From assembly GCA_049625185.1 (NCBI GenBank), contig JBMZUZ010000004.1, positions 1 to 64,000 of the forward strand: a stretch of DNA of 64,000 nucleotides. The letters run 5' to 3'. The notes beneath the pieces were generated by a model. It was not told the DNA's origin. It worked only from the letters and a program-made list of their open reading frames with translations, and did not search any database. This document shows positions 16,676 through 25,120 of the stretch, piece after piece. This DNA is from Njordibacter sp964217685 (GTDB taxonomy: Bacteria; Pseudomonadota; Gammaproteobacteria; Pseudomonadales; Balneatricaceae). The translations under genes and the position numbers were made by a program. Each line of letters starts with the position of its first letter. Position 1 is the stretch's first letter.

Positions 16676-17451
16676 GTTTTGTACAAATACAGGCAGTTTC
16701 AAAAACCTTTAGCAAACGTCGTTTAATTGGCAAAGATAGCCATGTAGAAGCCTTAAAAAACGTCAGCTTTTCTATCCAAGAGGGGCAAACCTACGCCTTA
16801 GTTGGCGAAAGTGGTTCCGGTAAATCTACCTTAGCAAAAATTGTAGTGGGCGTGGATGATGCCAGCGCTGGACAGGTAATCATTGGTAACAATGCCATCT
16901 CCTCCCATATGCCTCTACACTACCGGCGCAATATTCAGATGGTATTCCAATCCCCTTATGCCAGCCTTAATCCACGCTGGCGAGTGGGTGATCTAGTGGC
17001 CGAGCCACTCAAGGCATTTAGACTGATCAACGGCAAACAGCAGCGTCGTGACCGAGTGGCAGAGCTACTTGAACAAGTTGGTTTGCAGGCTGATGATGCC
17101 ATCAAGTATCCACACCAGTTTAGTGGTGGCCAGCGCCAGCGTATTTCTATTGCTAGGGCCCTGTCTTCAAGCCCTAAGTTTATCGTCTGTGATGAGCCTA
17201 CTTCAGCCCTAGACGTATCTGTGCAAGCACAGGTACTAAATCTGCTAAAGCAGTTACAAAATGATTTAAACCTGACCTACTTATTTATCACCCACGATCT
17301 AGCGGTAGTCAAAACCATGGCTCACCAAATAGGTGTCTTGCGACAGGGAGAGTTAGTTGAAGAGCAGCCTGCTCAGGCGTTGTTCGCTAATCCCCAACAT
17401 AGCTATACCCAAAATTTGTTACAGGCAGCGCCGGTGCTTAAGGTAAAATAA
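16672..17451 (+). CDS. ABC transporter ATP-binding protein (DppF type)
   Basis: The second ATPase, 259 residues. It has Walker A GESGSGKS, Q-loop VFQSPYASLNPRW, signature FSGGQRQRI, and Walker B FIVCDEPTSALDV. I chose the ATG at 16672, which makes the usual 4-nt ATGA overlap with the previous gene. The protein is slightly shorter than most DppF proteins and lacks the C-terminal cysteine region. It closes a complete importer operon of binding protein, two permeases and two ATPases. Confidence 0.93.
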   Translation: MSFVQIQAVSKTFSKRRLIGKDSHVEALKNVSFSIQEGQTYALVGESGSGKSTLAKIVVGVDDASAGQVIIGNNAISSHMPLHYRRNIQMVFQSPYASLNPRWRVGDLVAEPLKAFRLINGKQQRRDRVAELLEQVGLQADDAIKYPHQFSGGQRQRISIARALSSSPKFIVCDEPTSALDVSVQAQVLNLLKQLQNDLNLTYLFITHDLAVVKTMAHQIGVLRQGELVEEQPAQALFANPQHSYTQNLLQAAPVLKVK

Positions 17452-17471
17452 TATTAACTTTAGGTTGTAGA

Positions 17472-18236
17472 TTACTGGCGATAATCAGGCTCTTCCTCAT
17501 CTAAAATCGCTTTTAAAGCGGCGAAATGCTTTTCAGCAAAGTTAGGATAAGCTAGCCACTGACGCATGGTCTTTTCAGCCACCTCATCAGACACCACTGC
17601 TAAAGGTTGACCGGAAGCATAGGCCGTCATTAAGGTTTCTGCCGCCCGTTCAAAGTAATAGAGTTCATCAAAGGCATGCGCAATCGTCTCACCAGTCACC
17701 ATCACCCCATGATTACCCATTAACAGAATAGATTTATCACCTAGCATGGTGGTTAGCCGCTCAGCTTCATCACCTAGCCCCATACCATTAAAACCTTGAT
17801 CAATGGCTACACGTTGATAAAAGCGCATAGTATTTTGATCAATGGGCAACATTTCTGGATTCTTTAGACAAGATAAAGCGGTGGTATACTTTGGATGAAC
17901 ATGCAATATGCAGCGGGCTTGGGGTAGATTACGATGCATAGCTGAATGAATAGCAAAGGCTGTAGGATCAACTGTTTGTCCCATATGTTTTGGAGACTGG
18001 TTGGCATTTAAAAGCAAGATGTCACTAGCTTGCGCTTTTGACCAATGCCGACCGTAAGCATTCATAATAAACTCGGAACCATCATCAGACACTGCAAAGC
18101 TAAAGTGATTAGCAATGGCTTCATGCCAATTATGGCGAGCAGCCCAGCGCATGGCCGCAGCCAGATCAATTTTCTCAGCCCAATATTCCATATTGGGTTT
18201 AATTGGTGGGGTTACAGAGACACTTGTTTTTGTCAT
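17472..18236 (-). CDS. Class II aldolase/adducin domain protein
   Basis: A 254-residue protein of the class II aldolase/adducin fold. The zinc-site motif HVHPKYTTAL lies near residue 117, and the third zinc ligand is in MGNHGVMVTGET near residue 176. An early NHFS motif sits where the substrate phosphate usually binds. Known relatives are fuculose- and ribulose-phosphate aldolases and epimerases, and decarboxylases of sugar acids. It converges on the ABC operon with a 20-nt gap. I chose the ATG at 18236, preceded by AGGGA, over a TTG 9 nt upstream. Its substrate is unknown. A role in sulfosugar or other sugar catabolism is only suggested by position. Confidence 0.82.
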   Translation of the reverse strand: MTKTSVSVTPPIKPNMEYWAEKIDLAAAMRWAARHNWHEAIANHFSFAVSDDGSEFIMNAYGRHWSKAQASDILLLNANQSPKHMGQTVDPTAFAIHSAMHRNLPQARCILHVHPKYTTALSCLKNPEMLPIDQNTMRFYQRVAIDQGFNGMGLGDEAERLTTMLGDKSILLMGNHGVMVTGETIAHAFDELYYFERAAETLMTAYASGQPLAVVSDEVAEKTMRQWLAYPNFAEKHFAALKAILDEEEPDYRQ

Positions 18237-18336
18237 TGTTATCAATCCCTAAAGTAACAGTGAGGCTATACTGTAGCCAAAAAGCATAAATTGGCTGGTG
18301 ATTATTTACAAGGGATGCTTCTAAATCTCGAACATT

Positions 18337-18387
18337 AAAAAAGCCCCTGCCGCATTGGTTACAGGGGCTTATTTGTATATAGCGGTG
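18337..18387. repeat. Degenerate direct repeat of the tRNA-Ser 3' end and its terminator (copy A)
   Basis: This 51-bp segment aligns without gaps to 19675-19725, with 38 of 51 bases identical by hand count. The match goes past the terminator hairpin: TATATAGCGGTG here against TATATGGCGGTG at the tRNA 3' end. The two copies are direct repeats flanking the metallo-beta-lactamase-fold gene, which is how an old insertion at a tRNA attachment site would look. Confidence 0.55.
18341..18370 (-). terminator. Rho-independent terminator of the metallo-hydrolase gene
   Basis: AAGCCCCTG (18341-18349) pairs with CAGGGGCTT (18362-18370). On the minus strand the stem runs straight into six Ts. It lies 36 nt past the stop of the minus-strand hydrolase gene. 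Confidence 0.85.
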
Positions 18388-18405
18388 GTGGTTTGCTTTT
18401 AGGTT

Positions 18406-19527
18406 TTATTCTCTTAGTCCTTGCCACCACTTCTCTTGAGGTAGATTGTCTAAACTAAAAGTCTCTCCAATTAATGGTGTTGCAATAGTCACATTTTTCT
18501 TTGTAGCTTCTTTGACTGCTCTGATTATAGGGTCATCCCACATATGCGGTGCAAGATCAAATTTAGACCAGCCAATAGGGAAATATACCTTTGCTTTTAA
18601 ATCAATACTGGCTTGAACACTTTCTTCTGGCATCATATGCACTGTTGCCCAGGCTTGGTTATAAGCGCCCGTATCAATAAAAGCGATATCAAAGGGGCCA
18701 TACTTTTCGCCAATTTTTTGGAATTCCTTAAAGTAGCCACTATCGCCACTAAAATATACATTTTGATTATCAGATTTGATTACCCATCCACCCCATAGCG
18801 TTGAACTCTGATCAGTAATGCCCCTGCCACTAAAATGCCTTGCAGGAACTAGTGTGAATTCAATATTTTTATATCTAATGTTTTCATACCAATCCATTTC
18901 AATAATTTTTGCTTCACTAACGCCCCATTTCATAATATGGGCTTTTACCCCTAAAGGGACAAAAAACATATCCACACTCTGGGCAAAATCTTTTATGCCT
19001 TTGTAGTCTAGATGGTCATAGTGATCGTGTGAAATAACGACCACGTTGACTTTAGGTAAATGCTCAATATGTATTGGATGTTCAATTGGAAAGGGTTTGC
19101 CTCCAAAAGGAAGTGGTGTTGCCCCGTTATACACGGGATCGGTTAATATTGTCTGATCATTAGTCTTCATCAGAAAGGATGCATGGCCTAACCATGTATA
19201 TGTACCATTCTTAATATTAGCGTTTTCCAGTTCTTTAGAAGGTAGTGGTTTGGTAGGATTTTTATCTTTAGGCGGAAAAAAATAATCCATAATAGAATAG
19301 CTTTCTTCATCAGATTCAGTCATCAGATCTGTTTTGACAAGATTATGGAAATGCCCATCATGATAGTTTTTAGATTGGCTAATCTTATTTAAGCTGTCTG
19401 CATTTGGACCATTACCAAAAGTTGGGTGGAGGTTCATAAAGAGCGCAGCTCCAACAAGAAGAATTAATATGGGAGTTAGTGTCCATATTAATGTCTTTTT
19501 CGTATATTTTATGATTTTATTTTGCAT
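18406..19527 (-). CDS. Membrane-anchored metallo-beta-lactamase-fold hydrolase (UlaG/NAPE-PLD-like)
   Basis: A 373-residue protein with an N-terminal membrane helix (about residues 11-31, TLIWTLTPILILLVGAALF) and a metallo-beta-lactamase-fold domain. The metal motif HDHYDH is near residue 168, a later metal-binding region is ARHFSGRG, and GDSGY contains the bridging aspartate. The TWLGHASFLMKT start is typical of the NAPE-PLD/UlaG branch, whose members cleave phosphodiesters or lactones. Base composition is clearly more AT-rich than the neighbours, and the gene sits between a tRNA-Ser gene and a degenerate copy of that tRNA's end, so it was probably acquired. Its substrate is unknown. Confidence 0.82.
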   Translation of the reverse strand: MQNKIIKYTKKTLIWTLTPILILLVGAALFMNLHPTFGNGPNADSLNKISQSKNYHDGHFHNLVKTDLMTESDEESYSIMDYFFPPKDKNPTKPLPSKELENANIKNGTYTWLGHASFLMKTNDQTILTDPVYNGATPLPFGGKPFPIEHPIHIEHLPKVNVVVISHDHYDHLDYKGIKDFAQSVDMFFVPLGVKAHIMKWGVSEAKIIEMDWYENIRYKNIEFTLVPARHFSGRGITDQSSTLWGGWVIKSDNQNVYFSGDSGYFKEFQKIGEKYGPFDIAFIDTGAYNQAWATVHMMPEESVQASIDLKAKVYFPIGWSKFDLAPHMWDDPIIRAVKEATKKNVTIATPLIGETFSLDNLPQEKWWQGLRE

Positions 19528-19674
19528 ATGATTGCTTAGGATTTACCTATCAGAAAAATTCAAATTCTTTAGTTTAATATAGTGGGATAACACATCAATA
19601 TCTACAAGCAGTATAAAGCACCTAATACCTAATGTCGCGGATGTGACAAGGAAGTGATTTATATCATCATATAC

Positions 19675-19725
19675 GAAAAAGCCCCCGACGCATCGACGCC
19701 GGGGGCTTTTTCATATATGGCGGTG
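19675..19725. repeat. Direct repeat copy B: tRNA-Ser 3' end and terminator
   Basis: The intact counterpart of 18337-18387. It comprises the last 8 bases of tRNA-Ser and the following terminator. See copy A for the alignment. Confidence 0.55.
19676..19711 (-). terminator. Terminator of tRNA-Ser
   Basis: AAAAAGCCCCCG and CGGGGGCTTTTT form a perfect 12-bp stem directly behind the tRNA 3' end on the minus strand. Its symmetry makes it bidirectional. Confidence 0.88.
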
Positions 19726-19805
19726 AGAGAGGGATTCGAACCCTCGATACGTTGCCGTATACACGCTTTCCAGGCGTGCTCCTTCGACCACTCGGACACC
19801 TCACC
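19718..19805 (-). tRNA. tRNA-Ser (anticodon GGA)
   Basis: Read on the minus strand, this is an 88-nt class II tRNA. It starts GGTGAGGTGTCCGAG and has an anticodon loop CTGGAAA giving anticodon GGA, a long variable arm (TATACGGCAACGTAT), a T loop GGTTCGAATCC, and an acceptor stem closing with CTCACCG followed by an encoded CCA. It decodes UCC and UCU serine codons. Confidence 0.97.
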
Positions 19806-19818
19806 AATTGAGGCGCAA

Positions 19819-19847
19819 ATTCTATTGGTTTCAATGCCAAAAAGCAA
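19819..19847 (-). promoter_or_regulatory. Promoter of tRNA-Ser
   Basis: On the minus strand TTGCTT (19842-19847) and TAGAAT (19819-19824) are 17 bp apart. The -10 box is followed by a GC-rich stretch (GCGCC), the discriminator type of stringently controlled stable-RNA promoters. The -10 ends 13 bp before the tRNA. Confidence 0.6.
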
Positions 19848-20010
19848 TGCCTTTTTCCTTTATTTATCAAGATATTCAAACCACTAGCGCGGTATTTTTC
19901 AGGTACTTTTAAGGACCTTAGTATGGCACTAAGTTTATCTGTTTAATCAGTATATTGAGGTTGAAAGCAAATAACTTTTTGTACTGCAATAAAAAGACTC
20001 TCTTGAAAAT

Positions 20011-20031
20011 AAAAAACGACCTTAATGGTCG
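20011..20031 (-). terminator. Terminator overlapping the end of the nitroreductase gene
   Basis: CGACC (20017-20021) and GGTCG (20027-20031) form a short stem whose loop contains the stop codon. Six Ts follow on the minus strand. The last codons of the gene are thus part of the hairpin. Confidence 0.65.
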
Positions 20032-20588
20032 CTTTTCCAGAAGGTAATATAATCAGCCGAATCAACTTCGGGGGTTTTTCTGGCAGGATTTTTGGGCGTG
20101 CCCAAATAGATATAGCCAAGCATCTGTTCTTCATCAGTTAACCCGAGCTGCTTTTGAATTTGCTTGTCTTCTGCTACCCAACCTGTGCGCCATACACCGC
20201 CTAAACCTTGGGCATAAGCCCCATGGAGTATATTCTGACCAGCACAAGCTGTGGTATGCACCTGTTCTGATGCAGGCACCTTTGAATGAGGTCGGGGGCA
20301 AGCTACTAGCACTAATAGCATAGGCGCACGGAGGGGCATATTACGGGTTTTAAGGCAGGTTTTTTCATCAGCATCTGGATTAATCTCCAGTAGGCGAGAT
20401 AAAAATAGTTCACCTAATGCCTCTCTCTCCTGCCCTTCAATAAGAATAAAACGATAGGGCTTTAAACGACCATGATCCGGTGCCCGAATAGCGGCTTGCA
20501 GCATATTTTCTATTTGCTCAGGAGAAGGCGCAGGCGCTTCTAGCAAAGGCGACGATGTACGATTAAGAATACCTTCTAACATCTCCAT
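20022..20588 (-). CDS. Nitroreductase family protein (YdjA-like)
   Basis: A 188-residue FMN-dependent oxidoreductase of the small YdjA branch. It shows the N-terminal substrate and FMN segment RTSSPLLEAPAPS, the APDHGRLKPYRF motif near residue 38 that binds FMN phosphate, and GLGGVWRTGW near residue 130. Family members reduce nitro groups or quinones with NAD(P)H. It lies 3 nt after queF and is likely co-transcribed with it. Confidence 0.88.
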   Translation of the reverse strand: MEMLEGILNRTSSPLLEAPAPSPEQIENMLQAAIRAPDHGRLKPYRFILIEGQEREALGELFLSRLLEINPDADEKTCLKTRNMPLRAPMLLVLVACPRPHSKVPASEQVHTTACAGQNILHGAYAQGLGGVWRTGWVAEDKQIQKQLGLTDEEQMLGYIYLGTPKNPARKTPEVDSADYITFWKSDH

Positions 20589-20591
20589 AAA

Positions 20592-21413
20592 TTACTGCCT
20601 CTCAGTACGACAATTGGGCGGATCTAGAGGTCTAGTTGAGCGATAAGGATTAATATCCAAACCGCCTCGTCTTAGATAGCGAGCATAAACAGTTAGCTGT
20701 TTGGGCTGACACTGAGCCATAATATCCAAGAAAATTTGCTCCACACACTGTTCATGGAAATCACCATGCTGGCGGTAAGAAATAATATACTCAAGCAAAG
20801 TGGAACGATCTAGGGTAGCGCCTTCATATTCCACCACTAGAGTAGCCCAATCAGGTTGCCCCGTTACAGGGCAGTTACTCTTTAATAGATGGCTATGTAA
20901 TGTCTCAGTGCGATATTGGTCTTCGTGTGCAGCTAGTAAGCTAGCATCAGGTTCGTAAACCAAGGTGTCAATTGGACGTTCATCAATACATTCACCAGGT
21001 GTTGCCATAATAGGCATGGCTTGCTCATTGAGCCCAAATAAGCGCACTTGCATGGGTGCACCAGCTGCTTCACTGAGATCTTTTTGCATCATCTGCTGGG
21101 CTTTATCACGGCTCGCAACGATGGTTTGGTTAAAGGAATTTAAGTACAGCTTAAAGGATTTACTTTCCACAATATTAGGGCTGTCACCCGGCAAGCGGAA
21201 TTCACCTATAGCCATTTGTGGGACACCCTGCTTATTTAACCAAGAGATCTCGTAGGCATTCCAGATATCCACCCCATAAAAAGGCCGCTTAGTAAAACTT
21301 GGGCGCCAAGGTTCTTTACGTGGAATAGGAAATAGCAATGCTGGTGAATATTGGTCGACATACTCACTTTTATCACCTAAAGGCGATGCTGCAATAATTT
21401 TTTCTTGATCCAT
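20592..21413 (-). CDS. queF: NADPH-dependent 7-cyano-7-deazaguanine reductase (long form)
   Basis: Reduces the nitrile preQ0 to the amine preQ1 in queuosine biosynthesis. At 273 residues it is the long, fused two-domain form found in proteobacteria. The active-site cysteine lies in SNCPVTGQPDW near residue 195, and the QueF NADPH-binding segment ESKSFKLYLNSFNQT is near residue 83. The C-terminal DINPYRS motif is also typical. It is followed by a nitroreductase and preceded by an ABC exporter pair, neither of which is needed for the pathway. Confidence 0.96.
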   Translation of the reverse strand: MDQEKIIAASPLGDKSEYVDQYSPALLFPIPRKEPWRPSFTKRPFYGVDIWNAYEISWLNKQGVPQMAIGEFRLPGDSPNIVESKSFKLYLNSFNQTIVASRDKAQQMMQKDLSEAAGAPMQVRLFGLNEQAMPIMATPGECIDERPIDTLVYEPDASLLAAHEDQYRTETLHSHLLKSNCPVTGQPDWATLVVEYEGATLDRSTLLEYIISYRQHGDFHEQCVEQIFLDIMAQCQPKQLTVYARYLRRGGLDINPYRSTRPLDPPNCRTERQ

Positions 21414-21440
21414 TTACGTTTATCTACCACTAAATTTACT

Positions 21441-22214
21441 TTACTTACGAATGCCCTTGCCCGTATTTAACAAGTGCATGCTGTAAGCAAAGAGTACAAC
21501 AATAAAAAACCCAATCACCGCAAACGCCCAAGCCACACTAATATCTGAAACGCCTAAAATACCGTAGCGGAAAGCATTCACCATATACAATATGGGGTTG
21601 GCTTGAGACACCGTCGACCAAAAATCGGGTAACAGGTCGATAGAGTAAAACACACCGCCCAGATATGTCAGGGGCGTCAATACAAAAGTTGGAATAATCG
21701 AAATATCATCAAAACTATTCGCATAAATAGCATTGATAAAGCCACCCAAACTAAACAGTATTGAAGTCATCAAAACAACCATCACAATTATAGCAAAATT
21801 GTGAATACTCAAGTGAGTGAAAAATAAAGATAAGGTAGTGACAATCAAACCCACTGCTAAGCCACGGGCGACGCCGCCAGTAATATAGCCAGCTAAAATA
21901 ACCCAATTCGGCGTTGGTGATACCAGCATTTCTTCGATATTACCTTGATATTTGGTGCTATAAAAAGACGACACCACATTACCGTAGGAGTTAGTAATCA
22001 CGGCCATCATAATCAAGCCGGGCACCACAAACTGCATATAATCAAATCCACCCATTGGGCCTATGCGCTCACCAATCAAATTACCAAAAATAACAAAATA
22101 CAGCACCATAGTGATAGAAGGCGGAATAAGCGTCTGTACCCAAATGCGCATAAAACGTTTTATTTCTTTGCGGACAATGGTCATCCAAGCAATATAAATT
22201 TCTGTTATCGACAT
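21441..22214 (-). CDS. yadH: ABC-2 type transport permease (YadH-like)
   Basis: A 257-residue inner-membrane protein with six hydrophobic segments. It has the ABC-2 family motif around LVSPTPNWVILAGYITGGVARG and the late LTPLTYLGGVFYSI. It starts 2 nt after the ATPase gene, forming a two-gene exporter like E. coli yadGH, whose substrate is not established. Confidence 0.9.
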   Translation of the reverse strand: MSITEIYIAWMTIVRKEIKRFMRIWVQTLIPPSITMVLYFVIFGNLIGERIGPMGGFDYMQFVVPGLIMMAVITNSYGNVVSSFYSTKYQGNIEEMLVSPTPNWVILAGYITGGVARGLAVGLIVTTLSLFFTHLSIHNFAIIVMVVLMTSILFSLGGFINAIYANSFDDISIIPTFVLTPLTYLGGVFYSIDLLPDFWSTVSQANPILYMVNAFRYGILGVSDISVAWAFAVIGFFIVVLFAYSMHLLNTGKGIRK

Positions 22215-22216
22215 GC

Positions 22217-23152
22217 TTATGCCCCCGTTATCTCAGTCTGGTTGTTTTGCACCAAATCAATAAATAACTCTTCTAATCGATTGGTCTTATTACGCATACT
22301 GGTCACTTGCACACCCATATCGGAAAGGTCCTCAAAAACCTTATTTAGGTTTTGTTGGCGATTAATGGTGACTTGGAGTTGTTGTGGGTTTAATAAATGG
22401 GCACGATAATCCGATGACTCTGGGAGCTTATGCAGTTCCTCAGCTAAATCCAAGATAAAAGTTTCTGTATTTAATTGGCGTAAGAGGCTTTGCATAGAGG
22501 TATTTTCAACAATCTTTCCATGATCAATAATCGCAATATTGCGACATAAGCTTTCAGCCTCTTCTAAATAATGCGTGGTCAGTATAATCGTTGTACCTTG
22601 GGCATTAATTTGTTCCAAAAAAGCCCACATAGAACGTCTTAATTCAATATCAACACCCGCTGTTGGTTCATCTAGGATCAATAGCTTAGGTCTATGTACA
22701 AGAGCTCTAGCAATCATTAAACGACGCTTCATACCGCCTGATAAGGTTCGTGCAGCTTGCTTATGCTGGTCCCATAGTCCCAATTGTTTAAGCAATTCTG
22801 TGGCACGTTGCTTGGCTTCAACTTTGGGGATGCCATAGTATCCCGCTTGTTGCACCACTATATCGATAACCCGCTCAAACATATTGAAGTTAAATTCTTG
22901 CGGCACTATACCCATTAGTTGTTTTGCTGCACTTAAGTCAATATCAAGATCATAGCCAAACACACGCACCTGGCCTTGGCTTTTATTCACTAACGAGGAA
23001 ACCACGCCTAAGGTAGTGGATTTACCCGCTCCATTAGGCCCCAGTAATGCGAAAAAATCCCCTTCTTGCACAGCTAAGGAAATACCTTGCAGAGCGGTAA
23101 AACCATTGTCATAGGTTTTATAAAGTTGTTCAATTTCTAGTGCGTAAGACAT
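22217..23152 (-). CDS. yadG: ABC transporter ATP-binding protein (YadG-like)
   Basis: A 311-residue ATPase of the drug/polysaccharide-export type. It has Walker A GPNGAGKST near residue 39, Q-loop VPQEFNFN, signature LSGGMKRRL, and Walker B LLILDEPTAGVD. A C-terminal regulatory extension of about 80 residues follows. It pairs with the downstream permease. Confidence 0.92.
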   Translation of the reverse strand: MSYALEIEQLYKTYDNGFTALQGISLAVQEGDFFALLGPNGAGKSTTLGVVSSLVNKSQGQVRVFGYDLDIDLSAAKQLMGIVPQEFNFNMFERVIDIVVQQAGYYGIPKVEAKQRATELLKQLGLWDQHKQAARTLSGGMKRRLMIARALVHRPKLLILDEPTAGVDIELRRSMWAFLEQINAQGTTIILTTHYLEEAESLCRNIAIIDHGKIVENTSMQSLLRQLNTETFILDLAEELHKLPESSDYRAHLLNPQQLQVTINRQQNLNKVFEDLSDMGVQVTSMRNKTNRLEELFIDLVQNNQTEITGA

Positions 23153-23314
23153 AACATCGCCAAAGATTATTTAGTGATTCTAAGTATGGGGGTGGGACAG
23201 GCAAATTAAAAGCTACCAGCGGATGTAAATTCACTTTTTGGCAGGCATAATAAAAGCCTATTTAGATCATATATTACAAGCAAAAAGTATTTTCTTGTTT
23301 ATTGAGATTGGTGT

Positions 23315-24277
23315 ATGCATTACCAACTACAAAAGCAACTTGATCGTGCACAGCACTCGCAACAAGCCTTAATTCAAGTCAGGGTATTGAATACCCAGGG
23401 CTCTAGCTACCGCAAAAGTGGTGCACGAATGCTAATTGACGAAGATGGTCAGCAGTTTGAGCTGATTAGTGGTGGTTGTATAGAAACCCATCTTACACGC
23501 CATGCTAAGCAGGTAATGACAGATGGCAAGCCTAAATCCCTTGACTATGACTTTAGTGATCCTGATGCGCCCGAATGGCTTATCAGTGTTGGCTGCCGAG
23601 GAAAAGTCACTTTACTCCTAGAAAAATTATCACCTGCCAACGACTATGGCAGTCTTGCTCTCTATTTGCAGGCGCGTCAAGCACGACATACCAGTTGGTT
23701 AGAAACAGATATGCTAACCGGGCATACTAGGTGTTTATTAGAAGCCCCAAAGGCAACAGCCGAGACCATTATAGAAACTGTTGAACCTGCGCCGCGCCTA
23801 CTTTTGGTGGGTACCGGGCCAGATACAGACGCGATTATAGACTTAGCCAGAAAGTTAGATTATCTGGTGCAAGTGATTGGTTGTCAAAGCCAATCCCTGC
23901 AAGCTTTTCACCACCGCTATCCACATTTGGCAGAGCCTATTGAAGCGCCTGATCTGGATGCTTATTTGGCAGCCAATCCAGTGGATTATGCACTTGTGAT
24001 GACCCATAACCAAGCCCTTGATGCCACCTTTCTTAGCCAGAAAAGCCTTGCCAATCTGTCTTTAGTGGGTCTTTTAGGGCCAGCAGAGCGCAAGCAACGG
24101 GTTATAAAGCAAATGACTGGCCCACCACCTTTGAACCTATCGGGACCGGTAGGTTTAGATTTAGGTGGGCATGGCGCTCAAGCTGTGGCCTTATCGGTTA
24201 TGGCACAAATTCAGGCACTTGAGTCCCAGACTTCAGCTACTCCACTAGCCAATAAAAAGACAGGCATTCATGACTGA
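23315..24277 (+). CDS. XdhC/CoxI family molybdenum-cofactor maturation protein
   Basis: A 320-residue XdhC-type chaperone. These proteins bind molybdenum cofactor, promote its sulfuration and deliver it to xanthine dehydrogenase or related hydroxylases. The N-terminal domain has TQGSSYRKSGARMLI and the CxE-type motif GGCIETH. The C-terminal Rossmann domain has LLLVGTGPDTDAI and the family's GLLGP, then GLDLGGHGAQAVALS. It overlaps the cytidylyltransferase-like gene by 8 nt. No molybdoenzyme subunit lies in the window. Confidence 0.9.
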   Translation: MHYQLQKQLDRAQHSQQALIQVRVLNTQGSSYRKSGARMLIDEDGQQFELISGGCIETHLTRHAKQVMTDGKPKSLDYDFSDPDAPEWLISVGCRGKVTLLLEKLSPANDYGSLALYLQARQARHTSWLETDMLTGHTRCLLEAPKATAETIIETVEPAPRLLLVGTGPDTDAIIDLARKLDYLVQVIGCQSQSLQAFHHRYPHLAEPIEAPDLDAYLAANPVDYALVMTHNQALDATFLSQKSLANLSLVGLLGPAERKQRVIKQMTGPPPLNLSGPVGLDLGGHGAQAVALSVMAQIQALESQTSATPLANKKTGIHD

Positions 24278-24881
24278 TCAGAAGTTTATATGGGTGCTAC
24301 TTGCCGCTGGTGGTTCAACACGCCTGGGGCGAGCTAAGCAATTATTAAGTTTAGGTCAGACTACCCTTATCCATCATCAAACTTCCACTCTGTTAGCAAC
24401 CGGTTTACCTGTATGTGTGGTGGGTGGCGCAGAAGAATTAAGCCCCCACCTACCCCAGCATAAACAACTTACCTTAATCCACAACACTAAATGGCAAAAT
24501 GGGTTAGCAACAAGTATTCAGTTAGCTCAATCTCATTATCCTGGGCACCATGTAGGCTGGGTACTTGTAGACCAATATGGGATTACCACCAAAAGAGCTA
24601 GGGCATTTTATGATTACTGGCAACAGCAGTCTTGCCTAGCTTTAGCAAGTCAATACAACACTCAGCCAACGGCTTGGGGGGTACCTGTCATAACTCATAA
24701 CAAACTTATGGCAACAGCAGATGTAGCCGCATTTGGCCTTAAACCTTGGCTACAGGCCAATCAGCATAGCATCTCTCTAGAATTCTTTTCTTGGCCAGAA
24801 GCACAACTGGATTTAGATACTCCAGAGCAATGGCAGAAACTTAAGCGCCAATCTACATGGCATGAAATCACCTCCGTTTGA
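24270..24881 (+). CDS. MocA-like molybdenum-cofactor nucleotidyltransferase
   Basis: A 203-residue NTP-transferase-fold protein. It has the nucleotide-binding start LAAGGSTRLGRAKQLL, the NGLATSIQ motif near residue 72, and a metal-site aspartate in LVDQYGIT where most relatives have LVDQP. Homologues add CMP to molybdopterin to mature xanthine dehydrogenase-class enzymes. Coupling to xdhC supports this role. The unusual VDQYG loop makes its activity less certain. Confidence 0.82.
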   Translation: MTDQKFIWVLLAAGGSTRLGRAKQLLSLGQTTLIHHQTSTLLATGLPVCVVGGAEELSPHLPQHKQLTLIHNTKWQNGLATSIQLAQSHYPGHHVGWVLVDQYGITTKRARAFYDYWQQQSCLALASQYNTQPTAWGVPVITHNKLMATADVAAFGLKPWLQANQHSISLEFFSWPEAQLDLDTPEQWQKLKRQSTWHEITSV

Positions 24882-24899
24882 TTGTCTTCCAAGACGATA

Positions 24900-24924
24900 A
24901 AAAAAATTGACCTTCAATTTTTTT
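24900..24924. terminator. AT-rich terminator after the xdhC-mocA pair
   Basis: AAAAAAATTGA (24900-24910) pairs with TCAATTTTTTT (24914-24924) around a 3-nt loop, ending in a T-run. The stem is AT-rich but 11 bp long. Between it and the next gene is AT-rich sequence with no gene visible. Confidence 0.6.
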
Positions 24925-25120
24925 GAGCTTTAATTAAGATGCAAAAAGCATGCTTATGCTTAAATAGACATAATCATTTATTAACCTAAACCTTAGTTGT
25001 AAATGATTTTTAATTATTGCTAGACAACTTAATACCCAGCGTAACGACATATATATTGGATTTTAATGATTTATTCTGAGGTTATTGTTGTCTTATCATG
25101 CACAGAACATGGATAGAGAT

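Noticed and set aside
19654..19887. Short frames on both strands
   Set aside because: They cross the tRNA-Ser gene and its terminator.
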